From Streptomyces sp. ERV7 (GTDB lineage Bacteria > Actinomycetota > Actinomycetes > Streptomycetales > Streptomycetaceae), in contig NZ_LYOY01000040.1 of assembly GCF_001653515.1 (NCBI RefSeq), forward strand, positions 372,001-436,000: 64,000 nucleotides of DNA. The letters run 5' to 3'. The position numbers were made by a program, and so were the translations under genes. Positions 1-14,449 of the stretch are shown one piece after another. The notes below the pieces were generated by a model. The model worked only from the letters and a program-made list of their open reading frames with translations. It had not been told where the DNA came from and made no database searches. Every line of letters starts with the position of its first letter. The stretch's first letter is position 1.

Positions 1-68
1 CCGCTCGTACACATCATGAGATACAACGCAAATCGGGCAACCCGGAACGGCATAGAAGCGAGGAAGTC

Positions 69-443
69 ATGGCAACCAGCAAGCTCACGACGTGGTGGAC
101 CGCACTCATCGGCGCGCTCGTCGCCCTCCTCGCCTCCCTCGGCCTGACCGGCCAGGCCACCGCCGCCGCTTCCGTACCGCAGCAGGGCGCCGCGCACCAC
201 CGGAGCGACATCCTCGCCCCCGAGACGCCGAACGTGCGATGGGCCCTGCCCAGTGCCTCGGCGCTGCCGCCCACGATGAAGCAGCGCATCCGCGCCGAGG
301 CCCACGGGTCGTCGCCCTCGACCCGGCACCTGCCCGGAGCCCACGACGAGAACGAAGGCGGCGACGGGGCGCAGGCCACCTCGCCCGACGAGACGGCGCA
401 GGCCCCCGCCCTGGCCGACGAGGCGCCGCCCGCCTCCTCCTGA
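69..443 (+). CDS. Small secreted or membrane-anchored hypothetical protein (DUF6344-like)
   Basis: The 124-residue protein starts at an ATG preceded by a GAGG-type ribosome binding site. Residues 10-34 form a hydrophobic stretch ending in Ala-rich ATAAA, which looks like a signal peptide or single anchor. The rest is low-complexity and rich in Ala, Pro, Glu and Asp, with no catalytic motif. A gene of this kind sits beside tRNA-Ile and gyrA in other Streptomyces; from memory it resembles DUF6344, but I could not search for it. A hairpin terminator follows directly. Its function is unknown. Confidence 0.7.
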   Translation: MATSKLTTWWTALIGALVALLASLGLTGQATAAASVPQQGAAHHRSDILAPETPNVRWALPSASALPPTMKQRIRAEAHGSSPSTRHLPGAHDENEGGDGAQATSPDETAQAPALADEAPPASS

Positions 444-477
444 TCCCTCCCGGCTCTGCCCGAGCCCGCGCACCACG

Positions 478-507
478 AGCCCGGCGACTCCCCCGAGTTG
501 CCGGGCT
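478..507 (+). terminator. Rho-independent-type terminator hairpin
   Basis: A 13-bp stem (478-490 with 495-507, one G-T pair) with a tight loop, followed by a T/C-rich stretch, lies 35 bp past the stop of the small secreted protein gene. Confidence 0.7.
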
Positions 508-516
508 TCTTCGTGT

Positions 517-539
517 GCGTACGTACGTAGTACGTACGC
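517..539. repeat. GTAC-rich perfect inverted repeat
   Basis: Two 10-bp arms, GCGTACGTAC (517-526) and GTACGTACGC (530-539), flank a 3-bp centre. It lies between the terminator of the small secreted protein gene and the tRNA-Ile terminator, so no gene obviously needs it. It could be an operator or extruding hairpin, or simply a remnant. Confidence 0.5.
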
Positions 540-613
540 GAAGGACCCGCACCGGGGCCCGGCCCACCGGACATCCGCCGCTCAGGGCGCACCGAAGCCC
601 ACGGCACAACGAA

Positions 614-644
614 AAGGTCCCCGGACATGTCGTCCGGGGACCTT
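614..644 (-). terminator. Terminator of tRNA-Ile
   Basis: A perfect 13-bp stem (614-626 with 632-644) with a 5-nt loop lies 9 nt past the 3' end of the tRNA on the minus strand and is followed by CCTTTTCGTT. Confidence 0.8.
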
Positions 645-652
645 CTGCACTG

Positions 653-726
653 TGGGGCTAACAGGATTTGAACCTGTGGCCTCATCCTTATCAGGGATGC
701 GCTCTAACCAACTGAGCTATAGCCCC
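653..726 (-). tRNA. tRNA-Ile (anticodon GAU)
   Basis: On the minus strand, 74 nt fold as a complete cloverleaf. The acceptor stem GGGGCTA pairs with TAGCCCC, with discriminator A. The D arm contains GCTC..GAGC with GGTTA, the anticodon loop is CTGATAA (anticodon GAT), and the T arm is ACAGG-TTCAAAT-CCTGT. CCA is not encoded. It carries isoleucine to AUC/AUU codons. This tRNA sits beside gyrA in many actinobacteria. Confidence 0.95.
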
Positions 727-836
727 GCCGCGCTCTGCGGGGTGTCCCCCGCGCGCTGACCTCTGAAGATTAGCGCACGTGGGGGCCAGTCCCAAAATCG
801 ATGGCCGCCCCCGGTCCGACCTGCGGCAACCCGCGC

Positions 837-1493
837 TTACTCGTCCTCGGCCAGCGTGAGCTCGATGCCGCCCACGAAACCGGCCGAGAGGTTGTAGATG
901 AACGCGCCGAGCGTCGCCAGCGCGGTGGCGAGCACCACGTCGATGACCGCGATCACCGAGGTGAAGATCAGCACGCGCGGCAGCGACAGGAAGGACTGCA
1001 GGTCGAAGCCGTTGGACTCGTTGGAGCCCGTGGCCTCGCTGATGGTCCCGCCCACCGACGAGAAGACGCCCATCGCGTCCATGACCATCCACAGCACCGC
1101 CGAGGCCACCACCGTGCACACGCCCAGCGCGATGGAGAGCAGGAAGCTGACCTTCATCACCGACCACGGGTCGGCCTTGGCCACCCGCAGCCGCGCCTTG
1201 CGGGTGCGCGGGGTCGTACGCGCCCCCGTGCGGGGGCGGCGCACGGCGGGGCCGCCACCGCGCTGCTGACCGCCCTGCGTCCCGTTCTGGGACGGCTGGT
1301 AGGCCTGCGGCGGGTGGTACGGCTGCGCGGGGCCCGATCCGGACTTCTCGCGCTCGCCGGGCAGTGCCCCGTAGTCGGACCGGGCCTCAGGCCCGCGGGT
1401 GTCGGTCACCGTTACCCCCTGGGAGTCCGCGGCAGGGCCACGGGCACCGTTCGCTCCGGAAGCGGCCGATCCGGCGCCCGTGGCTCCACTCAC
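837..1493 (-). CDS. DUF3566-family membrane protein
   Basis: This 218-residue protein starts 3 nt after the gyrA stop codon, so it is surely co-transcribed with gyrBA. Residues 1-100 are disordered and rich in Gly, Pro, Gln and Arg. They are followed by two membrane segments, about 112-138 and 172-205, separated by a Ser/Asn/Gly-rich outer loop. The conserved sequence (KADPWSVMKVSFLLSIALG, GAFIYNL) is typical of the DUF3566 family, which follows gyrA throughout actinobacteria. Its biochemical role is not known; the fixed linkage to gyrase suggests only shared expression. Confidence 0.85.
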   Translation of the reverse strand: MSGATGAGSAASGANGARGPAADSQGVTVTDTRGPEARSDYGALPGEREKSGSGPAQPYHPPQAYQPSQNGTQGGQQRGGGPAVRRPRTGARTTPRTRKARLRVAKADPWSVMKVSFLLSIALGVCTVVASAVLWMVMDAMGVFSSVGGTISEATGSNESNGFDLQSFLSLPRVLIFTSVIAVIDVVLATALATLGAFIYNLSAGFVGGIELTLAEDE

Positions 1494-1496
1494 GCT

Positions 1497-4109
<2,613 letters not shown>

Positions 4110-4153
4110 TGCTGGTTCTCAAGTCCTTTCGAAGCGGTCAGCGACAGACCGAC

Positions 4154-6697
<2,544 letters not shown>

Positions 6698-7249
6698 TCA
6701 CCCGTACGTGTCGCCCGGCCCCGTGCTCCCCGGGGCCCGCAGGCGCCCGTACCGCGTCGGCGGGCCGCCCGGCCCCAGAACCTTGATCATCCGTACCGTG
6801 CCGTGGCCCAGGTCCGCGTTGAGCCGGGCCACCAGCTGGGGCGCGAGCAGGCGCAGCTGCGTCGCCCACGCCGTGGAGTCGCACTGCACCGTGAGCACCC
6901 GCTCGTCGGGGTCCTCGTCGTAGCGCAGCGGCACGCAGTGCTTGGCCAGGTCGTCGCCGACGATCTGCGGCCAGCGGCCCATCACGCCGCCCACGGCGGC
7001 CGGGGTCTCCCAGCCGCGCTCGGTGATCAGCCGGTTGATCGCGGCGCCCAGCGGCTGCGGGTCGCGGCCGTCCGCGCGCGCGCCCGAGCGCAGGCCGCCG
7101 CCCCGGCGGGCCTGCTTCTTCTGCTGGGCGGCGGCGCCCCGCGCCTTGGCCTGCTCCTTGGCGGCGCGCAGCGCCACGCGCGCCAGGTCGACGCCGGAGG
7201 ACTCGGGAACCTTGGGCGCCGGCTTCTCGTTACCGGAGTGCTCGCTCAT
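6698..7249 (-). CDS. dciA: DUF721 / DciA-family helicase-loading protein
   Basis: DciA-type proteins (DUF721) interact with and load the replicative helicase DnaB in bacteria without DnaC/DnaI. This 183-residue protein has a variable basic N-terminal half. A C-terminal DUF721 domain follows (about 75-165: [46 protein letters not shown]). Its ATG overlaps the recF stop by 4 nt (ATGA), so the two are translationally coupled. Placement between recF and gyrB is conserved in actinobacteria. No other helicase-loader candidate is visible in the window. The family assignment is firm; the loading role is inferred from the family. Confidence 0.85.
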   Translation of the reverse strand: MSEHSGNEKPAPKVPESSGVDLARVALRAAKEQAKARGAAAQQKKQARRGGGLRSGARADGRDPQPLGAAINRLITERGWETPAAVGGVMGRWPQIVGDDLAKHCVPLRYDEDPDERVLTVQCDSTAWATQLRLLAPQLVARLNADLGHGTVRMIKVLGPGGPPTRYGRLRAPGSTGPGDTYG

Positions 7250-8367
7250 ACCCGCGCCACCTCTCCCGCGGCGACCTCGTACCGAGCCCCCGCGAGGACG
7301 CCGGGCACGTCGTCGTCCACGGCCGCCGTCACCAGCACCTGCTCGCCCGGGGCCACCAGCTCCGCCAGCCGTTCGCGGCGCCGGGCGTCCAGCTCCGCGA
7401 AGACGTCGTCCAGGACCAGGACCGGCTCGTTGCCCTCGGCCCTCAGCAGGTCGTACGAGGCGAGCCGCAGCGCCAGGGCGTACGACCAGGACTCGCCGTG
7501 GCTCGCGTACCCCTTGGCCGGGAGCCGGCCGAGCTGGAGCAGCAGGTCGTCGCGGTGCGGCCCTATCAGGGTCACCCCGCGCTCGATCTCCTGCTTGCGC
7601 ACCTCGGCGAGCGCGGCCATCAGCTGCCCGTACAGATCCTCGCGGGTGCTCGCCTCGCCCTGCGCCGACGGCTTGTACTCCAGGGCCACCGGACCGCCGC
7701 CGGGCGCCAGCTGCTCGTACGCCTTGTCCGCGAGCGGCTGGAGCGTCGCGATCAGGTCGAGCCGCTGGGCGAGCAGCTCCGCCCCGGCCCGCGCCAGATG
7801 CTGGTCCCACACGTCGAGTGTGGACAGGTCCATGCCGCGGCCGCCATGGCGCCGGGCCATCGCGGCCGACTTCAGCAGGGTGTTGCGCTGCTTGAGGACG
7901 CGGTCGTAGTCGGAGCGGACGGCCGCCATGCGCGGGGAGCGCGCGGTGACCAGCTCGTCCAGGAACCGCCGCCGCTCGCCGGGGTCGCCCTTGACCAGCG
8001 CCAGATCCTCCGGCGCGAAGAGCACGGTCCGCACTATCCCCAGCACGTCACGCGGTCTGACCTGCGAGGACCGGTTGATACGGGCCCGGTTCGCCCGGCC
8101 CGGGTTCAGCTCCAGCTCGATCAGCTGGGAGCGCTCGCCCTGGGTCACGGCCGCGCGGATGACCGCGCGCTCGGCGCCCGCGCGCACCAGCGGCGCGTCC
8201 GAGGAGACCCGGTGGCTGCCGAGGGTCGCCAGATAGCCGACCGCCTCGACAAGGTTGGTCTTGCCCTGGCCGTTGGCCCCCACGAACGCGGTGACGCCCG
8301 GGTCGAGCGGAACCTCGACCCGGGCGTACGAGCGGAAGTCGGCCAGCGAGAGATGCGTGACGTGCAT
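7246..8367 (-). CDS. recF: DNA replication and repair protein RecF
   Basis: RecF is an SMC-like ATPase that helps load RecA at single-strand gaps through RecOR. The 373-residue length is normal. Walker [10 protein letters not shown] is at residues 30-38, and Walker B with D-loop [12 protein letters not shown] is near residue 320. The N-terminal ATPase core ([10 protein letters not shown]) is typical. It lies 43 nt downstream of gnd and overlaps the dciA-like gene by 4 nt. Confidence 0.96.
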   Translation of the reverse strand: MHVTHLSLADFRSYARVEVPLDPGVTAFVGANGQGKTNLVEAVGYLATLGSHRVSSDAPLVRAGAERAVIRAAVTQGERSQLIELELNPGRANRARINRSSQVRPRDVLGIVRTVLFAPEDLALVKGDPGERRRFLDELVTARSPRMAAVRSDYDRVLKQRNTLLKSAAMARRHGGRGMDLSTLDVWDQHLARAGAELLAQRLDLIATLQPLADKAYEQLAPGGGPVALEYKPSAQGEASTREDLYGQLMAALAEVRKQEIERGVTLIGPHRDDLLLQLGRLPAKGYASHGESWSYALALRLASYDLLRAEGNEPVLVLDDVFAELDARRRERLAELVAPGEQVLVTAAVDDDVPGVLAGARYEVAAGEVARV

Positions 8368-8410
8368 GGTGGTGCGCCGACCTCCCCCGGCCCTGCCAAC
8401 AGCCTGTGGA

Positions 8411-9289
8411 CTACTTCTTGGACTCGACCGCGTGGCCGCCGAACTGGTTGCGCAGCGCCGCGATCATCTTCATCTGCGGGGAGTCGTCCTGCCGGGACGC
8501 GAACCGCGCGAAGAGCGACGCGGTGATCGCGGGCAGCGGAACGGCGTTGTCGATGGCCGCCTCCACGGTCCACCGGCCCTCGCCGGAGTCCGCGGCGAAG
8601 CCACGCAGCTGGTCGAGGTGCTCGTCCTCGTCGAGGGCGTTGACCGCCAGGTCCAGCAGCCAGGAACGGATGACCGTGCCCTCCTGCCAGCTGCGGAAGA
8701 CCTCGCGGACGTCGGTGACGGAGTCGACCTTCTCCAGGAGCTCCCAGCCCTCGGCGTACGCCTGCATCATCGCGTACTCGATGCCGTTGTGGACCATCTT
8801 GGCGAAGTGGCCGGCGCCGACCTTGCCCGCGTGGACCGAGCCGAACTCGCCCTCGGGCTTGAGCGCGTCGAAGACCGGCTGGACCTTCGCCACGTTCTCG
8901 GCGTCGCCGCCGTACATCAGCGCGTAGCCGTTCTCCAGGCCCCAGACGCCGCCGGAGACGCCGCAGTCGACGAAGCCGATGCCCTTGAGGCCCAGCTCGA
9001 CGGCGTGCTTCTCGTCGTCCGTCCAGCGCGAGTTGCCGCCGTCGACGACCACGTCTCCGGGGGAGAGCAGCTCCGCCAGCTCGTCGATCGTGGACTGGGT
9101 CGCGGCACCGGCCGGGACCATCACCCAGACCACGCGCGGGCCCTTGAGCTTGCCCACAAGCTCTTCGAGGCTGTGGACATCGGCGACGTCCGGGTTGCGG
9201 TCGTAACCGATGACGGTGTGGCCTGCGCGGCGAATCCGCTCGCGCATGTTGCCGCCCATCTTGCCGAGGCCGACGAGACCGAGCTCCAT
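8411..9289 (-). CDS. gnd: 6-phosphogluconate dehydrogenase, decarboxylating (short YqeC/GndA type)
   Basis: It oxidises 6-phosphogluconate to ribulose 5-phosphate in the pentose phosphate pathway. The protein is 292 residues, the short class, often NAD-dependent, rather than the ~470-residue dimeric form. An N-terminal Rossmann motif [12 protein letters not shown], the substrate motif DGGNSRW and the catalytic region [20 protein letters not shown] are visible. The start is the ATG at 9289, giving (M)ELGLVGLG with AAAGGA 8 nt upstream; upstream in-frame sequence is not conserved-looking. It sits between dnaN and recF, as in other Streptomyces. Cofactor choice is inferred. Confidence 0.92.
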   Translation of the reverse strand: MELGLVGLGKMGGNMRERIRRAGHTVIGYDRNPDVADVHSLEELVGKLKGPRVVWVMVPAGAATQSTIDELAELLSPGDVVVDGGNSRWTDDEKHAVELGLKGIGFVDCGVSGGVWGLENGYALMYGGDAENVAKVQPVFDALKPEGEFGSVHAGKVGAGHFAKMVHNGIEYAMMQAYAEGWELLEKVDSVTDVREVFRSWQEGTVIRSWLLDLAVNALDEDEHLDQLRGFAADSGEGRWTVEAAIDNAVPLPAITASLFARFASRQDDSPQMKMIAALRNQFGGHAVESKK

Positions 9290-9409
9290 CACATGATCCT
9301 TTGACGTTGTGGCGTTCGTACCCGTGTCCGAGCCTACGCCGGGACACGGGCACACACCTGTGGGGTCGGCCGCTCAGACGAACGTGGCCCCGCAGGTCAG
9401 CCGGGTGGA

Positions 9410-10540
9410 TCAGCCGGAGAGACGCACCGGCATGATCAGGTACTTGTACGCGTCGTCCGCCTCGGCGTCGAGCGCGGCCTTGCCACTCAGCAGCGCCGGC
9501 TTGGTCGAGGTCGTGAAGGAGAGCTGGGCGACCGGGGAGTCGATGGCACTCAGGCCGTCGAGCAGGAAGGTCGGGTTGAAGGCGATCGAGATGTCGTCGC
9601 CCTCCAGGTTGGCGTCGACCCTTTCCACAGCCTGTGCGTCGTCGCTGGAGCCGGCCTCCAGGATGAGCACGCCCTGCTCGAAGCTGAGGCGGACCGGCGT
9701 GTTGCGCTCGGCGACCAGGGAGACGCGCTTGACGGCCTCGACGAAGGGGGCGGTCTCGATCACCGCGACCGAGTTGAACTCGGTGGGGAACAGCGTCCGG
9801 TACTTCGGCAGGTCGCCTTCGAGCAGGCGGGTGGTGGTGCGCCGGCCGGCGCCCTCGAAGCCGATCAGGCCCTCTCCGGCGCCCGAGCCCGACAGCGCGA
9901 GCGTGACCGTGTCACCACTGGTGAGGGCCTTGGCGGTGTCCAGGAGCGTCTTGGCGGGCACCAGGGCGACCGCGGAGGCGTCCGGGTTCTCCGGCTTCCA
10001 CAGGAACTCGCGGACCGCGAAGCGGTAGCGGTCGGTGGAGGCCAGGGTGACCGTGTCGCCCTCGATCTCGATGCGGACACCGGTCAGCACGGGCAGCGTG
10101 TCGTCGCGCCCGGCGGCGATGGCGACCTGGGCGGCGGCGGAGGCGAAGACCTCACCGGGAACGGTGCCGGTCGCGGTCGGCATCTGCGGCAGCGCCGGGT
10201 ACTCCTCCACAGGCAGGGTGTGGAGGGTGAAGCGGGAGGAGCCGCAGACCACCGTCGCCCGTACACCGTCTGTGGAAATCTCCACCGGGCGGTTGGGCAG
10301 GGCACGGCAGATGTCGGCGAGCAGACGGCCGGAGACGAGCACCGTGCCGTCCTCGTCGACCTCGGCCTCGACCGAGACCCGCGCCGAGACCTCGTAGTCG
10401 AAGCTGGAGAAGCTGAGGGCGCCGTCCTCCGCCTTCAGAAGAAGGCCCGCGAGCACGGGCGCGGGCGGACGGGCCGGGAGGCTGCGGGCCACCCACGCCA
10501 CCGCCTCCGCGAGAACATCGCGCTCCACCCGGATCTTCAC
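9410..10540 (-). CDS. dnaN: DNA polymerase III beta subunit (sliding clamp)
   Basis: DnaN forms the ring clamp that tethers the replicative polymerase and many repair factors to DNA. The protein has 376 residues with three clamp domains and ends in the typical C-terminal YKYLIMPVRLSG. The start is the GTG at 10540, giving MKIRVERD, with AGGAGG placed 8 nt upstream. Longer in-frame extensions would run into oriC. It is transcribed away from oriC, followed by gnd and recF. Confidence 0.97.
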   Translation of the reverse strand: MKIRVERDVLAEAVAWVARSLPARPPAPVLAGLLLKAEDGALSFSSFDYEVSARVSVEAEVDEDGTVLVSGRLLADICRALPNRPVEISTDGVRATVVCGSSRFTLHTLPVEEYPALPQMPTATGTVPGEVFASAAAQVAIAAGRDDTLPVLTGVRIEIEGDTVTLASTDRYRFAVREFLWKPENPDASAVALVPAKTLLDTAKALTSGDTVTLALSGSGAGEGLIGFEGAGRRTTTRLLEGDLPKYRTLFPTEFNSVAVIETAPFVEAVKRVSLVAERNTPVRLSFEQGVLILEAGSSDDAQAVERVDANLEGDDISIAFNPTFLLDGLSAIDSPVAQLSFTTSTKPALLSGKAALDAEADDAYKYLIMPVRLSG

Positions 10541-11368
10541 CGGAACCGCCTCCTGCTGTTGCTGGCTCGCCCTGCTGGCTTTCGTCGTCGGCTGTTTCGC
10601 CGGGGACCAGTCTGACGTACGCCGCTGACACTCGGTGCTAGTCGGGGTCAAGTCGTGGCGAGAGGTCGGAGGGCCACCGGGCCCGAGTTGTGCACAGGCC
10701 CCACTTCGAAGCGAAATCCGAGCTAACTCTAAGTGGGAGTAGTAGTAGGGCCTGTGGAAACGGTGGATAACCCCGTTTTCGCAGGTCAACCCCACTTTTT
10801 TGTCCACCGTGCCTGTGGGTGGAGCCCGTGGACAACTCACCGGTTCTGTGGACACCCGAAAGTTCTGCACACCCGATGCACAGGCAGGGCCCACTTCTCC
10901 CCAGGGCCGTCCCCAGCTTTACCCACGTTCCCCACAGCCCAACCGGCTCGTTGGTGTGACGCCTTTCACTCGACCCGGTGATGAGAGGTGTTGCGTTGCC
11001 GAACAGTGGACAGCGCTGTGGAGAAGCTGTGGGCAACATGCCCCAGCCTGTGGGCCGCCGGTGGACAACTTTGACCACAGGCTGTGGACAGAGATTTCAT
11101 CCACAGCCTGTGGAGCGCGCTCGCGCACAAATCCACAAGTATCTGACCTGGGGTGATGGAGTATCAGGGGGTCGGCCTGTGGATGCAATCTGGACAACTG
11201 AACAGTCCCCAGGGTGTGGACGGGGAAAAGTCGCCGAATCTGTGGAGAACCCCCTCTGACCGGCGCGTATTCGAACACCGGGAGCGGGCGCGGGCCCTGC
11301 GGAGTCGTCGTGGCGAGCCGTCCACAGAGGTGGGGACGGCGTCTTACGCGGGCTCCTGGGCAACAAAA
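10541..11368. other. oriC: Chromosomal replication origin oriC
   Basis: The non-coding dnaA-dnaN interval is packed with DnaA-box-like 9-mers (ideal TTGTCCACA or complement). The better ones start at 10688, 10753, 10762, 10800, 10827, 10847, 11005, 11017, 11028, 11060, 11071, 11083, 11097, 11109, 11129, 11178, 11189, 11215, 11241 and 11318. They occur in both orientations and several deviate at one or two bases. Streptomyces origins are known to need about 19 such boxes between dnaA and dnaN. No 9-mer here is a perfect TTGTCCACA or TTATCCACA. I see no clear long AT-rich unwinding element beyond short stretches near 10725-10745 and 11090-11150. Confidence 0.95.
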
Positions 11369-11399
11369 AGGGCGCCCGGGACGGTGTCCCGGGCGCCCT
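11369..11399 (-). terminator. dnaA terminator
   Basis: A perfect 14-bp G+C-rich stem (11369-11382 with 11386-11399) and 3-nt loop, followed on the minus strand by CTTTTTGTTG, lies 24 nt past the dnaA stop. It separates dnaA transcription from oriC. Confidence 0.9.
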
Positions 11400-11422
11400 G
11401 AGGGGCTCTGTGAGCGGCCTGC

Positions 11423-13201
11423 TCAGCCGTTCTTGATGCGGTTGGTGAGCTCGGTGACCTGGTTGTAGATGGAGCGCCGCTCGGCCATCAGCGCGCGGAT
11501 CTTCCGGTCGGCGTGCATCACCGTCGTGTGGTCGCGGCCGCCGAACTGCGCCCCGATCTTCGGCAGCGAGAGGTCGGTGAGCTCGCGGCACAGGTACATC
11601 GCGATTTGGCGCGCCGTCACCAGGACCCGGCTGCGCGAGGATCCGCACAGGTCCTCGACGGTGAGCCCGAAGTAGTCCGCGGTCGCCGCCATGATCGCGC
11701 CGGCCGTGATCTCGGGCGCCGAGTCCTCGCCGCCGGGGATCAGGTCCTTCAGCACGATCTCCGTGAGCCCCAGGTCCACCGGCTGCCGGTTGAGCGACGC
11801 GAACGCCGTCACCCGGATCAGCGCGCCCTCCAGCTCACGGATGTTCCGCGAGATCCGGGACGCGATGAACTCCAGCACCTCCGGCGGGGCGTTGAGCTGC
11901 TCCTGCACCGCCTTCTTACGGAGGATCGCGATACGCGTCTCCAGCTCCGGCGGCTGCACATCGGTGGTCAGACCCCACTCGAAACGGTTCCGCAGCCGGT
12001 CCTCCAGCGTCATCAGCTGCTTGGGCGGCCGGTCGGAGGAGAGCACGATCTGCTTGTTGGCGTTGTGGAGCGTGTTGAAGGTGTGGAAGAACTCCTCCTG
12101 CGTCGACTCCTTGCTCGCCAGGAACTGGATGTCGTCGACCAGGAGGATGTCCACGTCCCGGTACCGCTTGCGGAAGGTGTCGCCCTTGCCGTCGCGGATC
12201 GAGTTGATGAACTCGTTGGTGAACTCCTCGGAGCTCACGTACCGCACGCGGGTGCCGGGGTAGAGGCTGCGGGCGTAGTGCCCGATGGCGTGCAGAAGAT
12301 GCGTTTTGCCAAGGCCCGACTCGCCGTAGATGAAGAGCGGGTTGTACGCCTTGGCCGGCGCCTCGGCGACGGCTACGGCCGCCGCGTGCGCGAACCGGTT
12401 CGAGGAACCGATGACGAACGTGTCGAAGAGGTACTTGGGGTTGAGGCGCGCGTGCGGCTCGCCGGGGCCGCCCGGCTGGGCCGCCGAGGACGACGAGGGG
12501 CCGCCCATCGGACGCGGGGCGCCGCCGCCCGGATGCGGGCCGCCGTGGTGCTGCGGCGCCTGCGGCTCGGGGAGCTCGTGGCGCTCCGGCTTGTACGGCT
12601 GCGCCTGCTGCTCGTACTGCTGCGGCTGCTGCTCGTACTGCGGGCGCTCGGGCATCTGCGGCTGCCGGTAGTCGTGCTGCGGCTGCTGCGGGCGGGCGGT
12701 CGCGTACGGGTCGCGGTCCTGGAAGCCGCCGAGGCGCTGCTGCTGCCAGGAGAGGTCCTCCTGGGCGCGCGGCCAGGCGCCGGGCTCGGGGCGCTGCTGC
12801 TGGTAGTCCGGGTAGGCGGGGCGCACGGTCGGCAGGCCGTCGTCGGCCGGGCGGCCGTAGCCGTCGTCCTGGTAGCGCGGCTGCTGCTGGGGCGGCGCGG
12901 ACTGGGGGCCGGGGCCGGGAGGCTCGCCCACGGAGTCGTCGACGGTGATCGCGATCCGGATCGGGCGGCCGCACTCACGGCTGAGCGTGTCGCTGATCAG
13001 CGGGGCCAGGCGGCCCTCCAGGACGCGCTTGCCCCACTCGTTGGGGACGGCGAGCAGCGCCGTGTCGGCGACCAGGGCGAGCGGCTGGCAGCGCTCGATC
13101 CACTGCTTGTCCTTGGGCTCGATGCCCTGCTGGCCCTCTGAGAGGAGCTGCTCCAGCACTCGTGGCCACACTGCGGCAAGATCGGCAGGTACGTCAGCCA
13201 C
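11423..13201 (-). CDS. dnaA: Chromosomal replication initiator DnaA
   Basis: DnaA is the AAA+ ATPase that binds DnaA boxes and opens oriC. Domain I (1-90, [20 protein letters not shown]) is followed by a very long Pro/Gln/Gly-rich domain II (about 100-255), typical of Streptomyces. Domain III begins [13 protein letters not shown] (about 260) and has Walker [11 protein letters not shown] (about 292) and Walker [10 protein letters not shown]. Domain IV carries the DNA-binding signature [11 protein letters not shown] (about 557). I used the GTG at 13201 (592 residues), which matches the family N-terminus. An 84-codon in-frame extension upstream has no such match and crosses the DnaA-box-bearing promoter. 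Confidence 0.98.
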   Translation of the reverse strand: MADVPADLAAVWPRVLEQLLSEGQQGIEPKDKQWIERCQPLALVADTALLAVPNEWGKRVLEGRLAPLISDTLSRECGRPIRIAITVDDSVGEPPGPGPQSAPPQQQPRYQDDGYGRPADDGLPTVRPAYPDYQQQRPEPGAWPRAQEDLSWQQQRLGGFQDRDPYATARPQQPQHDYRQPQMPERPQYEQQPQQYEQQAQPYKPERHELPEPQAPQHHGGPHPGGGAPRPMGGPSSSSAAQPGGPGEPHARLNPKYLFDTFVIGSSNRFAHAAAVAVAEAPAKAYNPLFIYGESGLGKTHLLHAIGHYARSLYPGTRVRYVSSEEFTNEFINSIRDGKGDTFRKRYRDVDILLVDDIQFLASKESTQEEFFHTFNTLHNANKQIVLSSDRPPKQLMTLEDRLRNRFEWGLTTDVQPPELETRIAILRKKAVQEQLNAPPEVLEFIASRISRNIRELEGALIRVTAFASLNRQPVDLGLTEIVLKDLIPGGEDSAPEITAGAIMAATADYFGLTVEDLCGSSRSRVLVTARQIAMYLCRELTDLSLPKIGAQFGGRDHTTVMHADRKIRALMAERRSIYNQVTELTNRIKNG

Positions 13202-13586
13202 AAGGCACGCTCTCTCGCAGGTCCCACGAATGTGTGGTTCTCGGGACGGGATGGAAGGACAGGCAAGGACAGAAAGGAAAAGAGTCGGGGTCGAGCCACG
13301 GTAGTCGCGGCGACTGACGTGGTTCAAGTTGTTGTCCACAGGCTGTGCACAGTGGGCCCCGCGAAGACGCTGGTTTGACCGGATGGCGTAGCCGCGCGTA
13401 CCGTAACCAGGTCGAGTTGTCGATGGCTGCTGCCGCCTGCCTCCGATGGGCAAAGATCACGGTCTGTGATCGTGAAGCGGTGCACTCGGGCGTATTGCGA
13501 GCTTCGCGAATTGCGAGCTTCTCGTGGGCGCACGGTGACAGCCAGGCGATGTCCCGCCACCACCGAAACATTTCTGGAGCCCCCGA
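13202..13586. promoter_or_regulatory. Divergent dnaA / rpmH promoter region
   Basis: This 385-bp gap holds the promoters of dnaA (leftward) and rpmH (rightward). It contains a perfect DnaA box at 13332-13340 with a degenerate one beside it (13343-13351). An inverted repeat GATCAC-N5-GTGATC lies at 13455-13471. A 12-bp direct repeat ATTGCGAGCTTC occurs at 13494-13505 and again at 13510-13521. The DnaA box fits the known autoregulation of dnaA. What reads the other repeats is unknown. Confidence 0.7.
13332..13340. promoter_or_regulatory. Perfect DnaA box upstream of dnaA
   Basis: TTGTCCACA, the preferred Streptomyces DnaA box, lies 131 bp upstream of the dnaA start codon. It is probably part of negative autoregulation of dnaA. 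Confidence 0.8.
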
Positions 13587-13724
13587 GTGAGCAAGCGCAC
13601 CTTCCAGCCGAACAACCGTCGTCGCGCCAAGACCCACGGCTTCCGCCTGCGGATGCGTACCCGTGCCGGTCGCGCCATCCTCGCGAACCGTCGTGGCAAG
13701 GGCCGCGCCAGCCTGTCCGCCTAA
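13587..13724 (+). CDS. rpmH: 50S ribosomal protein L34
   Basis: The 45-residue highly basic protein reads [19 protein letters not shown] at its start and ends GKGRASLSA, the full L34 family sequence. It is a structural component of the large ribosomal subunit. The start is GTG at 13587 with GGAG about 8 nt upstream. It is the first gene of the rightward rpmH-rnpA-yidD-yidC-jag-rsmG run, with rnpA 18 nt downstream. Confidence 0.97.
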   Translation: MSKRTFQPNNRRRAKTHGFRLRMRTRAGRAILANRRGKGRASLSA

Positions 13725-13742
13725 TCGCATACAGGTCATGAC

Positions 13743-14114
13743 GTGCTGCCTACCGAGAATCGGCTGAGGCGGCGCGAAGACTTCGCGACCGCGGTACGCC
13801 GAGGACGCCGGGCCGGTCGCCCGCTCCTCGTCGTCCATCTACGCAGCGGTGCAACGGACCCGCACGCGCCTGGGGAGAGCGCTTCCCCGACGCGTGCGGG
13901 TTTCGTCGTCAGCAAGGCCGTGGGTGTGGCGGTCGTCCGCAACCTGGTGAAGCGAAGGCTTCGCCATCTGATGCGCGATCGGCTGTCCCAGCTGCCCCCC
14001 GGTAGCCTGGTGGTCGTACGAGCATTGCCCGGCGCGGGCGATGCCGATCATGCACATCTGGCCCAAGACCTGGACGCCGCCCTTCGGCGGCTGCTGGGAG
14101 GGGGTGCGCGATGA
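13743..14114 (+). CDS. rnpA: Ribonuclease P protein component
   Basis: RnpA is the protein partner of the catalytic RNase P RNA in 5' tRNA processing. The 123-residue length is normal. The family signature [14 protein letters not shown] is at about residues 65-78, after an N-terminal [15 protein letters not shown] segment. The start is GTG at 13743. The stop overlaps the yidD start by 4 nt (ATGA). Confidence 0.95.
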   Translation: MLPTENRLRRREDFATAVRRGRRAGRPLLVVHLRSGATDPHAPGESASPTRAGFVVSKAVGVAVVRNLVKRRLRHLMRDRLSQLPPGSLVVVRALPGAGDADHAHLAQDLDAALRRLLGGGAR

Positions 14115-14446
14115 AGTACCCGCTGCTGGCCCTGATCAAGTTGTACCAGTGGACGATCAGCCCGCTGCTCGGGCCCGTCTGCAGGTACTACCCGTCGTGT
14201 TCCCACTACGGATTCACGGCCATTGACCGGCATGGCGCGGTGAAGGGCACGGCACTGACCGCCTGGCGCATCCTGCGGTGCAATCCGTGGTCGCCGGGCG
14301 GCGTGGACTACGTCCCCGAACGCAAGCGCCCTCGTTGGCACGAGGCGCTGCGCAACGCCTGGCGCGGCAGCAAGGGCGGGCAGTCCGCCGCTGAGACCGA
14401 GCCCAGCCCGGCCGCAGAGACCTCGCCCAATGCTCAAGGAGCCTGA
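14111..14446 (+). CDS. yidD: Membrane protein insertion efficiency factor YidD
   Basis: YidD is a small membrane-associated protein that aids YidC-dependent insertion. The conserved core [27 protein letters not shown] (split here: [14 protein letters not shown], then [11 protein letters not shown] with its two Cys) and [18 protein letters not shown] identify the family. The protein is 111 residues with a variable hydrophilic tail. It is translationally coupled to rnpA and ends 3 nt before yidC. Confidence 0.93.
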   Translation: MKYPLLALIKLYQWTISPLLGPVCRYYPSCSHYGFTAIDRHGAVKGTALTAWRILRCNPWSPGGVDYVPERKRPRWHEALRNAWRGSKGGQSAAETEPSPAAETSPNAQGA

Positions 14447-14449
14447 TTA

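Noticed and set aside
10541..11422. Short frames inside oriC
   Set aside because: They lack ribosome sites, are full of DnaA boxes and have no family-like sequence.
13202..13453. 84-codon N-terminal extension of dnaA
   Set aside because: It would translate through the DnaA-box promoter region, and the family N-terminus starts at 13201.
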